This document shows, one piece after another, positions 9,095 through 18,719 of a stretch of DNA of 64,000 nt. A program made the position numbers and the translations under genes. This stretch comes from Sphingobacterium allocomposti (GTDB taxonomy: Bacteria > Bacteroidota > Bacteroidia > Sphingobacteriales > Sphingobacteriaceae), in contig NZ_VNHX01000008.1 in the NCBI RefSeq assembly GCF_008124885.1, forward strand, positions 1-64,000, read 5' to 3'. Every line of letters begins with the position of its first letter. Position 1 is the first letter of the stretch. The notes under the pieces are model-generated. The model ran no database searches and was not told the origin of the DNA. It saw only the letters and a list, made by a program, of their open reading frames with translations.

Positions 9095-9617
9095 GTTCTA
9101 CGTTTTCGTTATTGAGATATCGTTCTTTTAAGATGATACGATGGTGCGTAAGGTGTCCTGCGATGACATACAAAAAGGCTTTGACCGTGACAAGTCTGCC
9201 TGAGGCCATCCCTTTCCGCGCCAGCTCCGTTTCGTTAAAGGTTTGAAATAGAATGAGGTTGGCCTTACGTAAATAAGAGAACTCTTCAACGATGCTTTCG
9301 AACGATCGCTCGTTGTGCCGCGCGTTTTGCACAAATTCGTCTTGTTCGAAGGGAGCGAGTTCTGTCATGTCATTCCGCGCAAAACGTAGTGCACGGTAGG
9401 CCATAACACGCTCGGTATCCAATATATGGCATAAAACCTCCTTAATTGTCCACTTATCTTCTGCGTACGCGTAGTCACCCATATCTTCTGGAATAGAGCG
9501 AATAAACTCGGGGAAGGTAAGCAGTTGCTCTTCAAGCTCCTCCATAACAGGGCCAACTACATTCTCAATATAGTCGCTGTAGATCGCTGGATATTCATCA
9601 GACTTGAGTGGGTTCAT
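9075..9617 (-). CDS. DinB-like four-helix protein (DinB_2 superfamily)
   Basis: A 180-residue protein with the DinB_2 pattern: an N-terminal Trp/Lys motif (YAEDKWTIKEVLCHILDTER) and a C-terminal GHLTHHRIILKERY. Together they offer three spaced His residues for a metal site. Members include bacillithiol and mycothiol S-transferases and many proteins of unknown function. It overlaps the thioesterase gene downstream by 20 bases and the kinase gene upstream by 20 bases, so the three form a tight operon. The reaction is unknown. Confidence 0.85.
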   Translation of the reverse strand: MNPLKSDEYPAIYSDYIENVVGPVMEELEEQLLTFPEFIRSIPEDMGDYAYAEDKWTIKEVLCHILDTERVMAYRALRFARNDMTELAPFEQDEFVQNARHNERSFESIVEEFSYLRKANLILFQTFNETELARKGMASGRLVTVKAFLYVIAGHLTHHRIILKERYLNNENVEHVGNLV

Positions 9618-10842
9618 ATCGTAAATTGCTTTTAAGTATTATTCTAAATGTTGTTCCTTTACCTAGTTCCGACTCCTTTACAAATATTTGACCCTGGTGA
9701 TAGTCCACCATACGTTTCGTTAAGCTGAGTCCTAGTCCCCAACCCCGTTTCCTTGTGGTAAACCCCGGTTGAAAAATACTGTCAAAATTCGACTTAGGAA
9801 TTCCTTTTCCTGTATCGCTAATGTCTATAAAAATTTCCTCTTTTGCAATGTTGTCAACGATATTGATGGTTATTTTTCCTTCAGACTCTATCGCATTGAC
9901 GGCGTTTTTCAGGAGGTTTTCGATGATCCAGTCAAACAATTGGACGTTAAGTTTTGCCTCCACCGTTTTGTCGCCTAGGATTTCAAACGTAATCTTTTCG
10001 CTGGTCCGTATACGGAAGTACTGAACAAAATCCTGGACGACCTGATACACGACATGGTTGGTGAGCGTAGGCACCGAACCGATCTTCGAAAACCGGTCGG
10101 CTACAATTTCCAGCCGCTTAACATCTCTTTCCATTTCGTTAAGTATACTGTCATCTTCGGCATCAAACTTGGCCCGAACAAGTTCCAGCCAGCCCATTAG
10201 CGAGGAAATCGGCGTGCCAAGCTGGTGGGCAGCTTCTTTAGCCATCCCTACCCATACCAAATTCTGCTCCGATTTTTTGATAGCGTTGAAGACGGTATAG
10301 GCGATCACTAAAAAGATGGCGATTAACGAGAGCTGGAGATAGGGAAATATACGCAGTTGCCGAAGCGCATCAGAGTCCATGTAGTAGACGGACCATTTTT
10401 CGCCCGTCTCGAGGTGCAGGGCGATGGGTGGATGATTTCGCTTCATCGCGGCGAGCTGCTTTTCAAAGTACACAGGGTCATATTCGAGCTTTTGACTTTC
10501 TGCGGAATCCTTGTGTTCCTTAATGTTCGTTTTAGTGGGATCCAAGCCGCGCCAAAAAATAATGTTTTCCTTATCGTCGGTGATGATGGCCGGAATAGAA
10601 AGGCTATCGCGGACGGCATAAACAAAGCTGATAAATTGGTCGTCGACATCGGGCATTGTAACAATGCTCCGCGTGCTCATGGCCCAAACCTCTGCTTTTG
10701 TACGTTCTGACCGGGAAAGACTTTTGACCAGATAGTTTGTATAAAATAGTGATGCTGCTGCAATAAGTGCGGCAAAGAGAAAGAGGAATACCTTCCAACG
10801 CTGCTGGTTGTTGTACTGATACAGTTGATCCTTATTTGCCAT
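9598..10842 (-). CDS. Two-transmembrane sensor histidine kinase
   Basis: A 414-residue kinase. One hydrophobic segment lies near residues 18-38 (VFLFLFAALIAAASLFY) and a second near 165-185 (LSLIAIFLVIAYTVFNAI), framing a periplasmic sensor of about 125 residues. The phospho-acceptor region is MAKEAAHQLGTPISSLMGW, and the ATP domain shows ENLLKNAVNAI (N box), DISDTGKGIP (G1) and RGWGLGLSLTKRMV (G2). I chose the ATG at 10842 (MANKDQ) over an upstream TTG. No response regulator is adjacent. It diverges from the SusC/SusD pair, which makes a link to nutrient sensing possible but unproven. Confidence 0.9.
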   Translation of the reverse strand: MANKDQLYQYNNQQRWKVFLFLFAALIAAASLFYTNYLVKSLSRSERTKAEVWAMSTRSIVTMPDVDDQFISFVYAVRDSLSIPAIITDDKENIIFWRGLDPTKTNIKEHKDSAESQKLEYDPVYFEKQLAAMKRNHPPIALHLETGEKWSVYYMDSDALRQLRIFPYLQLSLIAIFLVIAYTVFNAIKKSEQNLVWVGMAKEAAHQLGTPISSLMGWLELVRAKFDAEDDSILNEMERDVKRLEIVADRFSKIGSVPTLTNHVVYQVVQDFVQYFRIRTSEKITFEILGDKTVEAKLNVQLFDWIIENLLKNAVNAIESEGKITINIVDNIAKEEIFIDISDTGKGIPKSNFDSIFQPGFTTRKRGWGLGLSLTKRMVDYHQGQIFVKESELGKGTTFRIILKSNLRYEPTQV

Positions 10843-10986
10843 AGCAACCGCAAAATAGGTAAATTTTGTCAATCCTAAAAAGTGGAAGAAGGGACAATCC
10901 GCTCCTATTAAGCCTTCTCGAACTTATGCAAACGCCGTCCCCTGTTTTTAAAGATCTGCTTTTTTAGCTAACCGGAAGTGTGTAAT

Positions 10987-11024
10987 ACACAAACGATTGC
11001 GTAAAAAAGCGCAATCGTTTGTGT
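10987..11024. repeat. Perfect 15-bp inverted repeat between divergent kinase and susC genes
   Basis: ACACAAACGATTGCG (10987-11001) is exactly reverse-complementary to 11010-11024, with an 8-base A-rich loop. Both flanking genes start outward from this spacer, so it does not follow the end of a gene. It could be an operator, a structured part of the susC leader, or an old terminator. Confidence 0.7.
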
Positions 11025-11120
11025 TTAATCTAAAATTTATATTCCGGTGACATAAAGCTAACTTTCGAAGAAAAACGCAGCTATAGCGTCAAATAATCAA
11101 CCTTTAAGTGATAAACATTT

Positions 11121-14100
11121 ATGATAAGCAGATTTACAAATTCGTGGTTTATTCAAGGTAAACGACGGTTCGCCTTACTGTTGGCATCGGGCGCTTTTAT
11201 TTCCCTGCCGGCGGATACGCTTGCGCTAGAAAACGACACGTATACAAGTCCTGCGTTCTATCAGCAATTCGTGCGTGGGACAGTAAGCGACGAAAGGGGA
11301 ACAATTTCAGGGGTGACGGTTGTTGTGCAAGGAAAGCCGGAGGTGACCACTAGTACCGATGAACAGGGCAACTTCAGTATACAGGCGGTTCCGGGTGATA
11401 TCCTCTTGTTTACTGCTGTTGGCTACGAACCCAAGCAGGTGACTGTTTCGGGAAATTCTGTTTCCGTGTCGCTTGCGAGTAGCGCAGACCAACTGGACGA
11501 GGTTGTTGTCGTGGGTTATGGTGTGCAGAAAAAAGAAAGCCTGACGGGCGCTCTGCAGGTCGTTAGTGGCGAAGAGCTACGGGACATCACCAACCCCTCA
11601 GTAGAGAATATGCTGAATAGTAAGGTTGCGGGAGCTTTTGTTGCGCCGGGATCGGGACGTCCTGGTTCAGGCGGTGCGGTGGTTATTCGCGGACAGGCTA
11701 CATTGAACGGAACAACAAGCCCCCTTTGGGTGATAGATGGGGTGATTGTAGGTTCCTCAGCCGGAGATTTGAACCCCGATGATATTGAGTCCATGACCGT
11801 CTTGAAGGATGCTGCTTCTACGGCCATCTATGGTTCACAAGGCGCGAATGGTGTGGTTTTAGTAACGACTAAACGCCCTAAAGCCGGAGCTACCTCGATC
11901 ACCTTTTCCACGCGTATGGGTTTTAATCAGCTGACTAATGGCAACATGGAGGTCATGAACGGTGCAGAGCTCTATGATTACTACGCCTCTTTTGAGAATG
12001 CCGAGACGATCGCTTTTCCCCGTTGGAATGAAGACCTGCGCAATAGTAATTTCGATTGGTGGGATTTGGCAACGCAGAATGGCTTTACACAAAACCATAA
12101 TTTGTCCATTTCCAGTGGGACGGAAAAATTGCGTTCATTCCTGTCCGTCGGCTTATATGACGAGCAAGGTGCAGTGAAGGAGTATGATTACCGCCGTTAT
12201 AATGTGCGCTTAAATCAGGAATACATATTAACGGATTGGCTGACTATTAAGCCGTCGCTTGTCGGTGCCCGTCGTGGTGTGGAAAGTCGGGAGTACTCGG
12301 TGACGGCAATGTATTCCAATCTACCCTGGGATAGTCCTTACGATGAAGAAGGTAACCTTGTCGGACACCGATCGGAAACTTGGGTTAATAGTGCAAATAC
12401 CAACTATTTATACGATTTGCAGTGGAATCATTCCGGCAATACCAATTACGAGTTAATGGGAAATATGGATTTTACAATAAAACTGACTGACTGGCTGACC
12501 TTTAACTCTGTCAATAACTATCGTTATATCCATTATGGAAGCGACGCCTATACCGACCCCCGTTCTAATGGTGGCGAAAATGTAAATGGGCGTATCGCCG
12601 ACTACCGGAGTGAGACCACACGTCGGTATACAAATCAGATGTTTACCGTGGATAAGACATGGGGTGTGCACAGTTTGCAAGCTGTTGCAGGCTATGAATT
12701 TAATGACTACCGGGGAAAAGTGCTGGATGTATACGGTACGGGTTTTATTCCGGGCTTTGAGGTACTGGATGTTGTTGCTACACCGGAACGTACTAAAGGG
12801 AGCATCAACGAGTGGGCCGTACAATCCTTGCTTTCTAAAGCGAACTATGCGTTTGATAATCGTTATTTGATCGAAGGATCCCTTCGTCGTGACGGCGCGT
12901 CAAACTTTGGCGATAATGCCAAATACGGTAATTTCTTTTCGATTAGCGGAGGCTGGAACATCCAAAACGAGGCGTGGTTTAATGCACCTTGGGTGAATAA
13001 TCTAAAGTTGCGTGCATCGTACGGTTCGTCCGGAAATCGCCCCAATTCACTGTATCCACATTTTAACTTGTATTCTGTCGCCGCGTCAGCAAGTTATAAT
13101 GGAGCTCCCGGGGCACTAATCAGTCAGATTGGCAATCCCAATCTGACTTGGGAGAAAACCTTGACCGCAGGGGTGGGACTTGACGCAGCCTTTTTCAATA
13201 ACCGCCTACGAACCACGATCGATTATTACAACAAGAATACGGACAATATCCTTTATAATGTGCCGATCAGCGGTTTGACCGGTGTAACCAGTATCTGGCG
13301 AAATATCGGGCAGATGAATAACAGAGGCATTGAGGTGAGTGTCGGTGGTGACATCGTTCGCAACGAGGATTGGTTATGGTCGTTGGATTTGAATTTGGGG
13401 CATAATCAGAATAAATTGACGGACTTATTCCCTACGCAAAATGCGGACGGCACCTATTCGGTTAAACCTGTTATCGTTGGTGATGGGGCAGGTGTCGCCG
13501 GTTCTGCGCAACGTATTCTGGAAATCGGTAGAGCAATCGACACCTATTATCTGAAAGAGTGGGCCGGTGTCAATACCGAAACTGGGGCGCCGATGTGGTA
13601 TGTTGTGGAACGCGACGAGGACGGTAACGAGCTCTCCAGAGAAACGACCTCGACCTATGCGGACGCTACATTTGAAAAACTGGATCGTGCAGCACCAAAA
13701 ATTTTTGGTGGTTTCCAAACGTCGGTACGATACAAGCAGTTTGATCTAGGTGCCAATTTCGGTTACGCCATCGGCGGTAAGCTGTACAATTACGCGCGTC
13801 AGGAATACGACTCTGACGGAACCTATACGGATAGAAACCAAATGAAATTGTTACCGGGTTGGAGCCGCTGGGAGCAACCCGGAGATGTTGCTACCCACCC
13901 TGTAGCTAAATATAATAACCCCGATCAAGGAAACCTAGTGTCTTCTCGTTATATGGAAAATAACGACTTTTTACGCCTACGCTCGCTGACTGTAGGATAC
14001 AATTGGAAAGTCAATCAATATGGATTTAAGAACGCACGTTTTTATTTTACCGGAGAGAATTTATTTGTGTTAACCAATTACTCCGGCGTGGATCCGGAGA

Positions 14101-14195
14101 TTCCGGCTAATAATGGTGCGGTATTATCCTCTGCGGGACCTGCAGTTTATCCTGCTACACGGAAGTACATGTTTGGTGTGAATGTTTCATTTTAA
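11121..14195 (+). CDS. SusC/RagA-type TonB-dependent outer-membrane transporter
   Basis: A 1,024-residue importer of the SusC family. After an atypically long signal region (RRFALLLASGAFISLPADTLA) comes a carboxypeptidase-regulatory-like domain at about 53-118 (VRGTVSDERGTISGVTVVV). A TonB box region LDEVVVVGYGVQKKESLTGA follows, then a plug domain (VVIRGQATLNGTTSPLWVIDG, DAASTAIYGSQGANGVVLVTTK) and a 22-strand-type barrel ending in Phe (MFGVNVSF). With the SusD-like lipoprotein it would bind and import an oligosaccharide or peptide across the outer membrane using TonB energy. No glycoside hydrolase or anti-sigma factor is adjacent, so the substrate is unknown. Confidence 0.95.
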   Translation: MISRFTNSWFIQGKRRFALLLASGAFISLPADTLALENDTYTSPAFYQQFVRGTVSDERGTISGVTVVVQGKPEVTTSTDEQGNFSIQAVPGDILLFTAVGYEPKQVTVSGNSVSVSLASSADQLDEVVVVGYGVQKKESLTGALQVVSGEELRDITNPSVENMLNSKVAGAFVAPGSGRPGSGGAVVIRGQATLNGTTSPLWVIDGVIVGSSAGDLNPDDIESMTVLKDAASTAIYGSQGANGVVLVTTKRPKAGATSITFSTRMGFNQLTNGNMEVMNGAELYDYYASFENAETIAFPRWNEDLRNSNFDWWDLATQNGFTQNHNLSISSGTEKLRSFLSVGLYDEQGAVKEYDYRRYNVRLNQEYILTDWLTIKPSLVGARRGVESREYSVTAMYSNLPWDSPYDEEGNLVGHRSETWVNSANTNYLYDLQWNHSGNTNYELMGNMDFTIKLTDWLTFNSVNNYRYIHYGSDAYTDPRSNGGENVNGRIADYRSETTRRYTNQMFTVDKTWGVHSLQAVAGYEFNDYRGKVLDVYGTGFIPGFEVLDVVATPERTKGSINEWAVQSLLSKANYAFDNRYLIEGSLRRDGASNFGDNAKYGNFFSISGGWNIQNEAWFNAPWVNNLKLRASYGSSGNRPNSLYPHFNLYSVAASASYNGAPGALISQIGNPNLTWEKTLTAGVGLDAAFFNNRLRTTIDYYNKNTDNILYNVPISGLTGVTSIWRNIGQMNNRGIEVSVGGDIVRNEDWLWSLDLNLGHNQNKLTDLFPTQNADGTYSVKPVIVGDGAGVAGSAQRILEIGRAIDTYYLKEWAGVNTETGAPMWYVVERDEDGNELSRETTSTYADATFEKLDRAAPKIFGGFQTSVRYKQFDLGANFGYAIGGKLYNYARQEYDSDGTYTDRNQMKLLPGWSRWEQPGDVATHPVAKYNNPDQGNLVSSRYMENNDFLRLRSLTVGYNWKVNQYGFKNARFYFTGENLFVLTNYSGVDPEIPANNGAVLSSAGPAVYPATRKYMFGVNVSF

Positions 14196-14208
14196 AAGAA
14201 GAAATCTG

Positions 14209-15909
14209 ATGAAGAAAATAGTAATAGCCTTGTTGGCATCGGCAGTGTTTAGTTCCTGTGATATTGAGCGCCTGCCCTATGGATCGATGGATTCAGGGAG
14301 TATCGTGGAAGATCCGGCATCTTCCCTAGAATCTTTATTAAACGGAACCTACGGGCAGCTGAAGGCCTGGTCGGATCCGATGCATCGTTGTGGGGAGTAT
14401 GCAGGGGATAATATCATGATTCGCGGATCATCGACGGACGCTTTTTATGAATTTCTTTCATATTCCCGTTCACCGAATAATTATCGCTTGACCCAGTTTT
14501 GGGATAGTGGTTATAAAGCCATTGCGCAGGCTTCTAATATCATCAATATGATTGAGGAAGGGCAGAACGCCGAGTTTGATAACAAACTGGGCGAATGTTA
14601 CTATGTGCGGGGCATGATGTATTTCTATTTAGTAAGGGCCTTCGGGCGGCCATATTACCAAAGTCCGGAGACTAACCTCGGTGTCCCCATTGTGAATGGT
14701 ACCCCTGCGAATGTGGTGGATATGCTGTTGCCGGATCGATCTTCGGTGAAAGAAACCTACGAACAGGCGGTGGCAGACTTAAAAAAGGGTGCCGAGCTAA
14801 TGACGATCGACAATGGTCCGGTGTATGCGTCTAAAGGTGCTGCGCACGCTATGTTATCACGTGTTTACCTGTATATGAGTGGTACGTATGGTGCGCCAAA
14901 TAGGGAATATGCCGAGTTGGCGGTAGCTTATGCCGATAGTGTTATCAATGGGGGCGTCTATAGCTTATTGCCGAGAGAGCAGTTTATGGAATACAATACC
15001 TATGCACCAGAAGCAAACCCCGAGACAATTTTTGCCGTGAAGCGGGTGGCTTCGGAGTATTCCGGCTCCGACCATTATTACGGTGTCGGCGGTATGTACG
15101 CGAATATCGGCGGCCAAGGTTGGGGCGAGATGTATGCCAGCGCTAAGTATATCGAGCTGTTGAATGAAACCGGTAGAAACGACTGGCGCCCGGGCCGCTA
15201 TAACATGGTGGATGCACGGGCGGCATTTATCGAGCCGACATATGCGCAGAGTGGTCAGGAAGTATTTCGCTTCATCAAAGAGGACGGCGAAAATGTACTG
15301 AATTATGTTCAAGCTGCTATTACACGGAGCGGAAACACGATTACTTGCACAGAGGATGGACAGACGTATACGCTGACGCCGGTAAACGCAGTGCAGGAGG
15401 TATATAAAATCGTCTACAAAGATGGCAAGACGTATACCGGCGTAATCGACAATTTTATTACGCTTAATCGTGTGTATCCGCAGTTCTATATTGTGAAATG
15501 TTCAAGAGAGGGCGAAGATTCACACTTACATTCGCCAGTAATTAGTCGTTTGGGCGAGGTATACCTAAACCGTGCAGAAGCACTGGCCAAACTAGGCCGC
15601 TACGGGGAGGCTTTAGAAGACCTGAACCTCATTCGCACACGCTCCATTGTGAACGGGGCTTATACGTCCCTCGATGCTTCTAACGCGGCTGAACGTATAG
15701 ATAAGGAGCGTCAGCTGGAGTTAGCGTATCAGGCGGAGCGTAGTTATGATGTGTTCCGTAATGGCAAAGCGTTAACTCGTGAATACCCAGGTCCACATGC
15801 GCAATTTGAAGTAATCCAGCCTACGGATTATCGTGTAACTTATTACATTCCGCAGGATGCCATTAACTCCTATGCTGGGCGATTGACACAGAACCCTACA
15901 TCAAATTAA
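14209..15909 (+). CDS. SusD/RagB-type nutrient-binding outer-membrane lipoprotein
   Basis: A 566-residue lipoprotein that caps the SusC channel. The ATG at 14209 gives a signal peptide with lipobox FSSC (lipid-anchored Cys at about residue 18) and has an AAAAGAAGAA purine stretch before it. SusD-typical segments are LESLLNGTYGQLKAW, YYVRGMMYFYLVRAFG, GAAHAMLSRVYLYMS, and the C-terminal EVYLNRAEALAKLG and RIDKERQLELAYQAERSYDVFR. It starts 13 bases after the SusC stop, in the conserved susC-susD order. The ligand is not predictable from the sequence. Confidence 0.95.
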   Translation: MKKIVIALLASAVFSSCDIERLPYGSMDSGSIVEDPASSLESLLNGTYGQLKAWSDPMHRCGEYAGDNIMIRGSSTDAFYEFLSYSRSPNNYRLTQFWDSGYKAIAQASNIINMIEEGQNAEFDNKLGECYYVRGMMYFYLVRAFGRPYYQSPETNLGVPIVNGTPANVVDMLLPDRSSVKETYEQAVADLKKGAELMTIDNGPVYASKGAAHAMLSRVYLYMSGTYGAPNREYAELAVAYADSVINGGVYSLLPREQFMEYNTYAPEANPETIFAVKRVASEYSGSDHYYGVGGMYANIGGQGWGEMYASAKYIELLNETGRNDWRPGRYNMVDARAAFIEPTYAQSGQEVFRFIKEDGENVLNYVQAAITRSGNTITCTEDGQTYTLTPVNAVQEVYKIVYKDGKTYTGVIDNFITLNRVYPQFYIVKCSREGEDSHLHSPVISRLGEVYLNRAEALAKLGRYGEALEDLNLIRTRSIVNGAYTSLDASNAAERIDKERQLELAYQAERSYDVFRNGKALTREYPGPHAQFEVIQPTDYRVTYYIPQDAINSYAGRLTQNPTSN

Positions 15910-15965
15910 CGTTCGGTTTATAGCAAGGGCTACGGAGCACACGTACCATTTTAGCATGTAGGTCA

Positions 15966-16000
15966 AAAAAACCACGACAGCAGATGCGTCGTGGTTTTTT
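15966..16000 (+). terminator. Rho-independent terminator after susD
   Basis: A 13-base stem of AAAAAACCACGAC (15966-15978) with GTCGTGGTTTTTT (15988-16000) and a 9-base loop, ending in a T6 run. It lies 57 bases after the susD-like stop. Confidence 0.88.
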
Positions 16001-16051
16001 GGTAACCTGAATTTCATTGCTATCCATTTGAAATTTAGTACTATTGAAGTA

Positions 16052-16146
16052 AACCCTGAAGGGTTCGCCTGTTTACAGCAATGTGCCGTTTCATGTTCGA
16101 CCCCGACGGGGTATGTCTTCTTTTCATATGCCCCGATGGCCGCAGC
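16052..16146. repeat. Cluster of three short GC-rich palindromes before gltX
   Basis: AACCC-TGAA-GGGTT (16052-16065), ACCCCG-A-CGGGGT (16100-16112) and GCCCCG...CGGGGT (about 16130-16151) occur within 100 bases of a gene-free 303-base stretch (15910-16212) that otherwise contains only the susD terminator. Their similar cores suggest a dispersed intergenic repeat element. A short minus-strand frame and a plus-strand frame cross the area but look non-coding. Confidence 0.5.
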
Positions 16147-16199
16147 GGGGTATCGCAAATCTGTCGTACAACGATTAGCCAGTTTATGCTATAAATGTG

Positions 16200-16207
16200 T
16201 AATTTTG
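16200..16207 (+). promoter_or_regulatory. TAnnTTTG -7 box immediately before gltX
   Basis: TAATTTTG matches the Bacteroidota -7 consensus and ends 5 bases before the gltX ATG at 16213. Transcription from it would start at or next to the start codon. No matching -33 TTG is seen at the usual distance. Confidence 0.35.
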
Positions 16208-16212
16208 CTGTT

Positions 16213-17736
16213 ATGAGTTCGCAAAAAAAAGTCAGGGTACGCTTTGCGCCGAGCCCTACAGGCGGCCTGCACCTCGGAGGTGTACGTACAGCTTTGTTTA
16301 ATTATCTTTTTGCCCGCCATCACGGGGGCGACTTCGTTTTGAGGATAGAGGATACGGACCAGACGCGTTTTGTGGCCGGTGCCGAAGAATATATAACAGA
16401 ATGTTTAGCGTGGTGTGGCATAACCCCAGATGAAGGTCCAAATGAACCAGGCGCATACGGGCCTTATCGCCAGAGCGAGCGCAAGCCTTCGTACCGTCAA
16501 TATGCAGAACAGCTGGTAGAAAGAGGACACGCCTATTACGCTTTCGACACAACGGAAGAGCTAGAGGCACAACGAAAGGAGCATCCCAATTTCCGATACG
16601 CTCACGAAAACCGATTGACCCTGCGCAACTCGCTTAGTTTGCCCGCCGACGAAACAGCCCGATTGCTGGCGGAAGGACATCCATATACGGTGCGCATCAA
16701 GATGCCCGCTGATGAAACCGTTTATTTTGAAGACTTGATCCGGGGAAAGGTGTCTTTCGATACCGGGCTTGTCGATGATAAGGTCTTATTAAAGGCGGAC
16801 GGAATGCCGACATATCACCTTGCCGTTGTTGTGGACGACCATGCAATGGAGATATCGCACATCTTCCGCGGAGAAGAATGGTTACCTTCTGCCCCTGTTC
16901 ACCTGCTGCTTTGGGAATATTTAGGCTGGAAGGACGAGATGCCCCAATGGGCACATTTACCATTGATTCTTAAGCCGGATGGTAATGGCAAGCTAAGCAA
17001 ACGTGATGGCGACCGGTTAGGCTTTCCGGTTTACGCAATGAATTGGACAGACCCGAAGTCCGGAGAACTGACCAAAGGTTTTCGGGAAATGGGATTTCTG
17101 CCGGATGCATTCGTGAATATGCTCGCCCTTTTGGGCTGGAACGACGGAACGGAGCAGGAGCTGTTCACGCTGAACGAGCTGATCTCCAAGTTTTCAGTAG
17201 ATAGGGTTAGCAAGGCGGGAGCTAAATTCGATTTCGAAAAGGCGAAGTGGTTTAATCAGGAATGGATAAAAGCTTTGGATAATAGCAGCTTGGCGCCGAA
17301 GGTTAAAGACATACTGACGGCTCATGGTGTAGACCATATAGATGCGCAGTACTTGGATGTAGTGCTGACACTGGTCAAGGAACGGCTGACTTTCCTCGAC
17401 GATTTTTGGGCGCAGGCGTCTTTCTTTTTTGTCAGACCGTTGCAATATGATGCCGACGCGATTAAGCCGAAGTGGAGCGCAGATAAGACTAAATTTTTTG
17501 AGAATATAGAGGAAGAGTTTGGACGCCTGGACGAATGGTCGGCGCAGCATATCGAGCCTTCCTTTAAGGAGAAAATAGCTTCGTCGGGCATGAAAGTGGG
17601 CGAACTGATGTTGCCGTTCCGTGTCATGCTGGTCGGTGGGAAGTTCGGGCCTGACGTTTTCAAGATTGCCGAACTACTAGGTAAGGATGAAACCATTGCA
17701 CGTATAAAGACAGCTTTGCCTTATTTTTCGGCTTAG
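16213..17736 (+). CDS. gltX: Glutamyl-tRNA synthetase
   Basis: Class I aminoacyl-tRNA synthetase that charges tRNA-Glu. The 507-residue product has the HIGH-type motif in FAPSPTGGLHLGG at residues 11-23 and the KMSKS-type loop KLSKRDG beginning at residue 260. It also has the RIEDTDQTRF block and a C-terminal anticodon-binding helical cage. Length is normal for a bacterial GluRS. I chose the ATG at 16213 because MSSQKKVRVRFAPSPTGG is the standard N-terminus; an upstream in-frame ATG would add six residues. It is followed after about 118 bases by an exported TIM-barrel protein on the same strand. Confidence 0.97.
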   Translation: MSSQKKVRVRFAPSPTGGLHLGGVRTALFNYLFARHHGGDFVLRIEDTDQTRFVAGAEEYITECLAWCGITPDEGPNEPGAYGPYRQSERKPSYRQYAEQLVERGHAYYAFDTTEELEAQRKEHPNFRYAHENRLTLRNSLSLPADETARLLAEGHPYTVRIKMPADETVYFEDLIRGKVSFDTGLVDDKVLLKADGMPTYHLAVVVDDHAMEISHIFRGEEWLPSAPVHLLLWEYLGWKDEMPQWAHLPLILKPDGNGKLSKRDGDRLGFPVYAMNWTDPKSGELTKGFREMGFLPDAFVNMLALLGWNDGTEQELFTLNELISKFSVDRVSKAGAKFDFEKAKWFNQEWIKALDNSSLAPKVKDILTAHGVDHIDAQYLDVVLTLVKERLTFLDDFWAQASFFFVRPLQYDADAIKPKWSADKTKFFENIEEEFGRLDEWSAQHIEPSFKEKIASSGMKVGELMLPFRVMLVGGKFGPDVFKIAELLGKDETIARIKTALPYFSA

Positions 17737-17853
17737 CTGTTGCCGAAAGGCGACGGGCAGGAATATGGATTACTAAAAGTGTTCATAAGGAAGCTTAATA
17801 AGAAAAATTCTGTTTTATTTCTTACCTTAGAGTTTCTAAACCTTGTCACGATC

Positions 17854-18705
17854 ATGAAAAAAACATCCTTTTTTTTAGTAGCCGCATTGGCCTGCTTAAT
17901 TTTAACGTGTTGCGCGGTCTCTAGGCCAGGGTCCTCGAAACCTGAGGAAAAGCTGAACTGGAAACTTGGCGCGCAGTCGTATACATTTAGGCTGTATACG
18001 TTAGCTGAAGCTTTGGATAAAATTGCTAACTGTGATCTACGGTACGTGGAAGCTTTTCCAGGTCAGGTCGTCGGCGCAGGAAGTGAGGAGAAATTTAACT
18101 ACACATTGTCGGCCGCGGGGAAGACGCTGGTCAGGAAGCTATTAAAAGAGAAGGGGATTACGTTATATGCATTTGGCGTGACGGGCGGCAAAGATGAGGC
18201 TGAGTGGGAGCAGATATTTGCATTTGCCAAAGAGATGGGAATCAAGGTAATCACCTGTGAGCCTCAAGAAGAACACCTCGATATTGTGTCCAAACTTTGC
18301 GACAAGTATAATGTAAAAGCGGCTATACACAACCATCCCAATCCGTCTCACTATTGGAATCCCGACGTTGTTCTCAACGCTCTGAAGGGGAGGAGTGCTA
18401 AGATGGGTGCAGCAGCCGATGTTGGCCATTGGATGCGCTCAGGCCTTGATCCCGTGGCGTGCCTGAAACAGTTAGAGGGGTGTGTTATCCATGCTCACTT
18501 TAAAGACTTGAATGCCTTCGGCGATAAGCGGGCACACGATGTGCACTGGGGGACGGGTAAGCTGCCTATAAGGGAGGTTATCGCCGAATTGAAGCGACAG
18601 AAGTTTGACGGGATGCTTTCCGCAGAATACGAATATAATTGGAAAAATAATGAAAGCGATGTCAAAACGAGCGTAGCGAATTTTCGTAACCTTTTTGACA
18701 AATAA
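17854..18705 (+). CDS. Exported sugar phosphate isomerase/epimerase-like TIM-barrel lipoprotein
   Basis: A 283-residue protein of the AP endonuclease family 2 / xylose-isomerase-like TIM-barrel group. The ATG at 17854 starts a lipoprotein signal peptide with lipobox-like LTCC near residue 20. The barrel follows: LGAQSYTFRLYTLAEAL, VEAFPGQVVG, AIHNHPNPSHYWNP, AADVGHWMRSGLDP, IHAHFKDLN, and GMLSAEYEYNW. The His, Asp and Glu residues in these blocks are usual metal ligands of the fold. Homologous Bacteroidota proteins act on carbohydrates outside the cytoplasm, but I cannot name the substrate. Confidence 0.88.
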   Translation: MKKTSFFLVAALACLILTCCAVSRPGSSKPEEKLNWKLGAQSYTFRLYTLAEALDKIANCDLRYVEAFPGQVVGAGSEEKFNYTLSAAGKTLVRKLLKEKGITLYAFGVTGGKDEAEWEQIFAFAKEMGIKVITCEPQEEHLDIVSKLCDKYNVKAAIHNHPNPSHYWNPDVVLNALKGRSAKMGAAADVGHWMRSGLDPVACLKQLEGCVIHAHFKDLNAFGDKRAHDVHWGTGKLPIREVIAELKRQKFDGMLSAEYEYNWKNNESDVKTSVANFRNLFDK

Positions 18706-18719
18706 CATGTATAGAGAGA

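Noticed and set aside
15901-16158. 85-residue minus-strand frame overlapping the susD end
   Set aside because: It runs through the susD terminator and the palindrome cluster and has no protein-like character; its termination region is shared with repeats.
16028-16216. 62-residue plus-strand frame before gltX
   Set aside because: It lies entirely in the repeat-like spacer and ends inside gltX; composition follows the palindromes rather than codon use.
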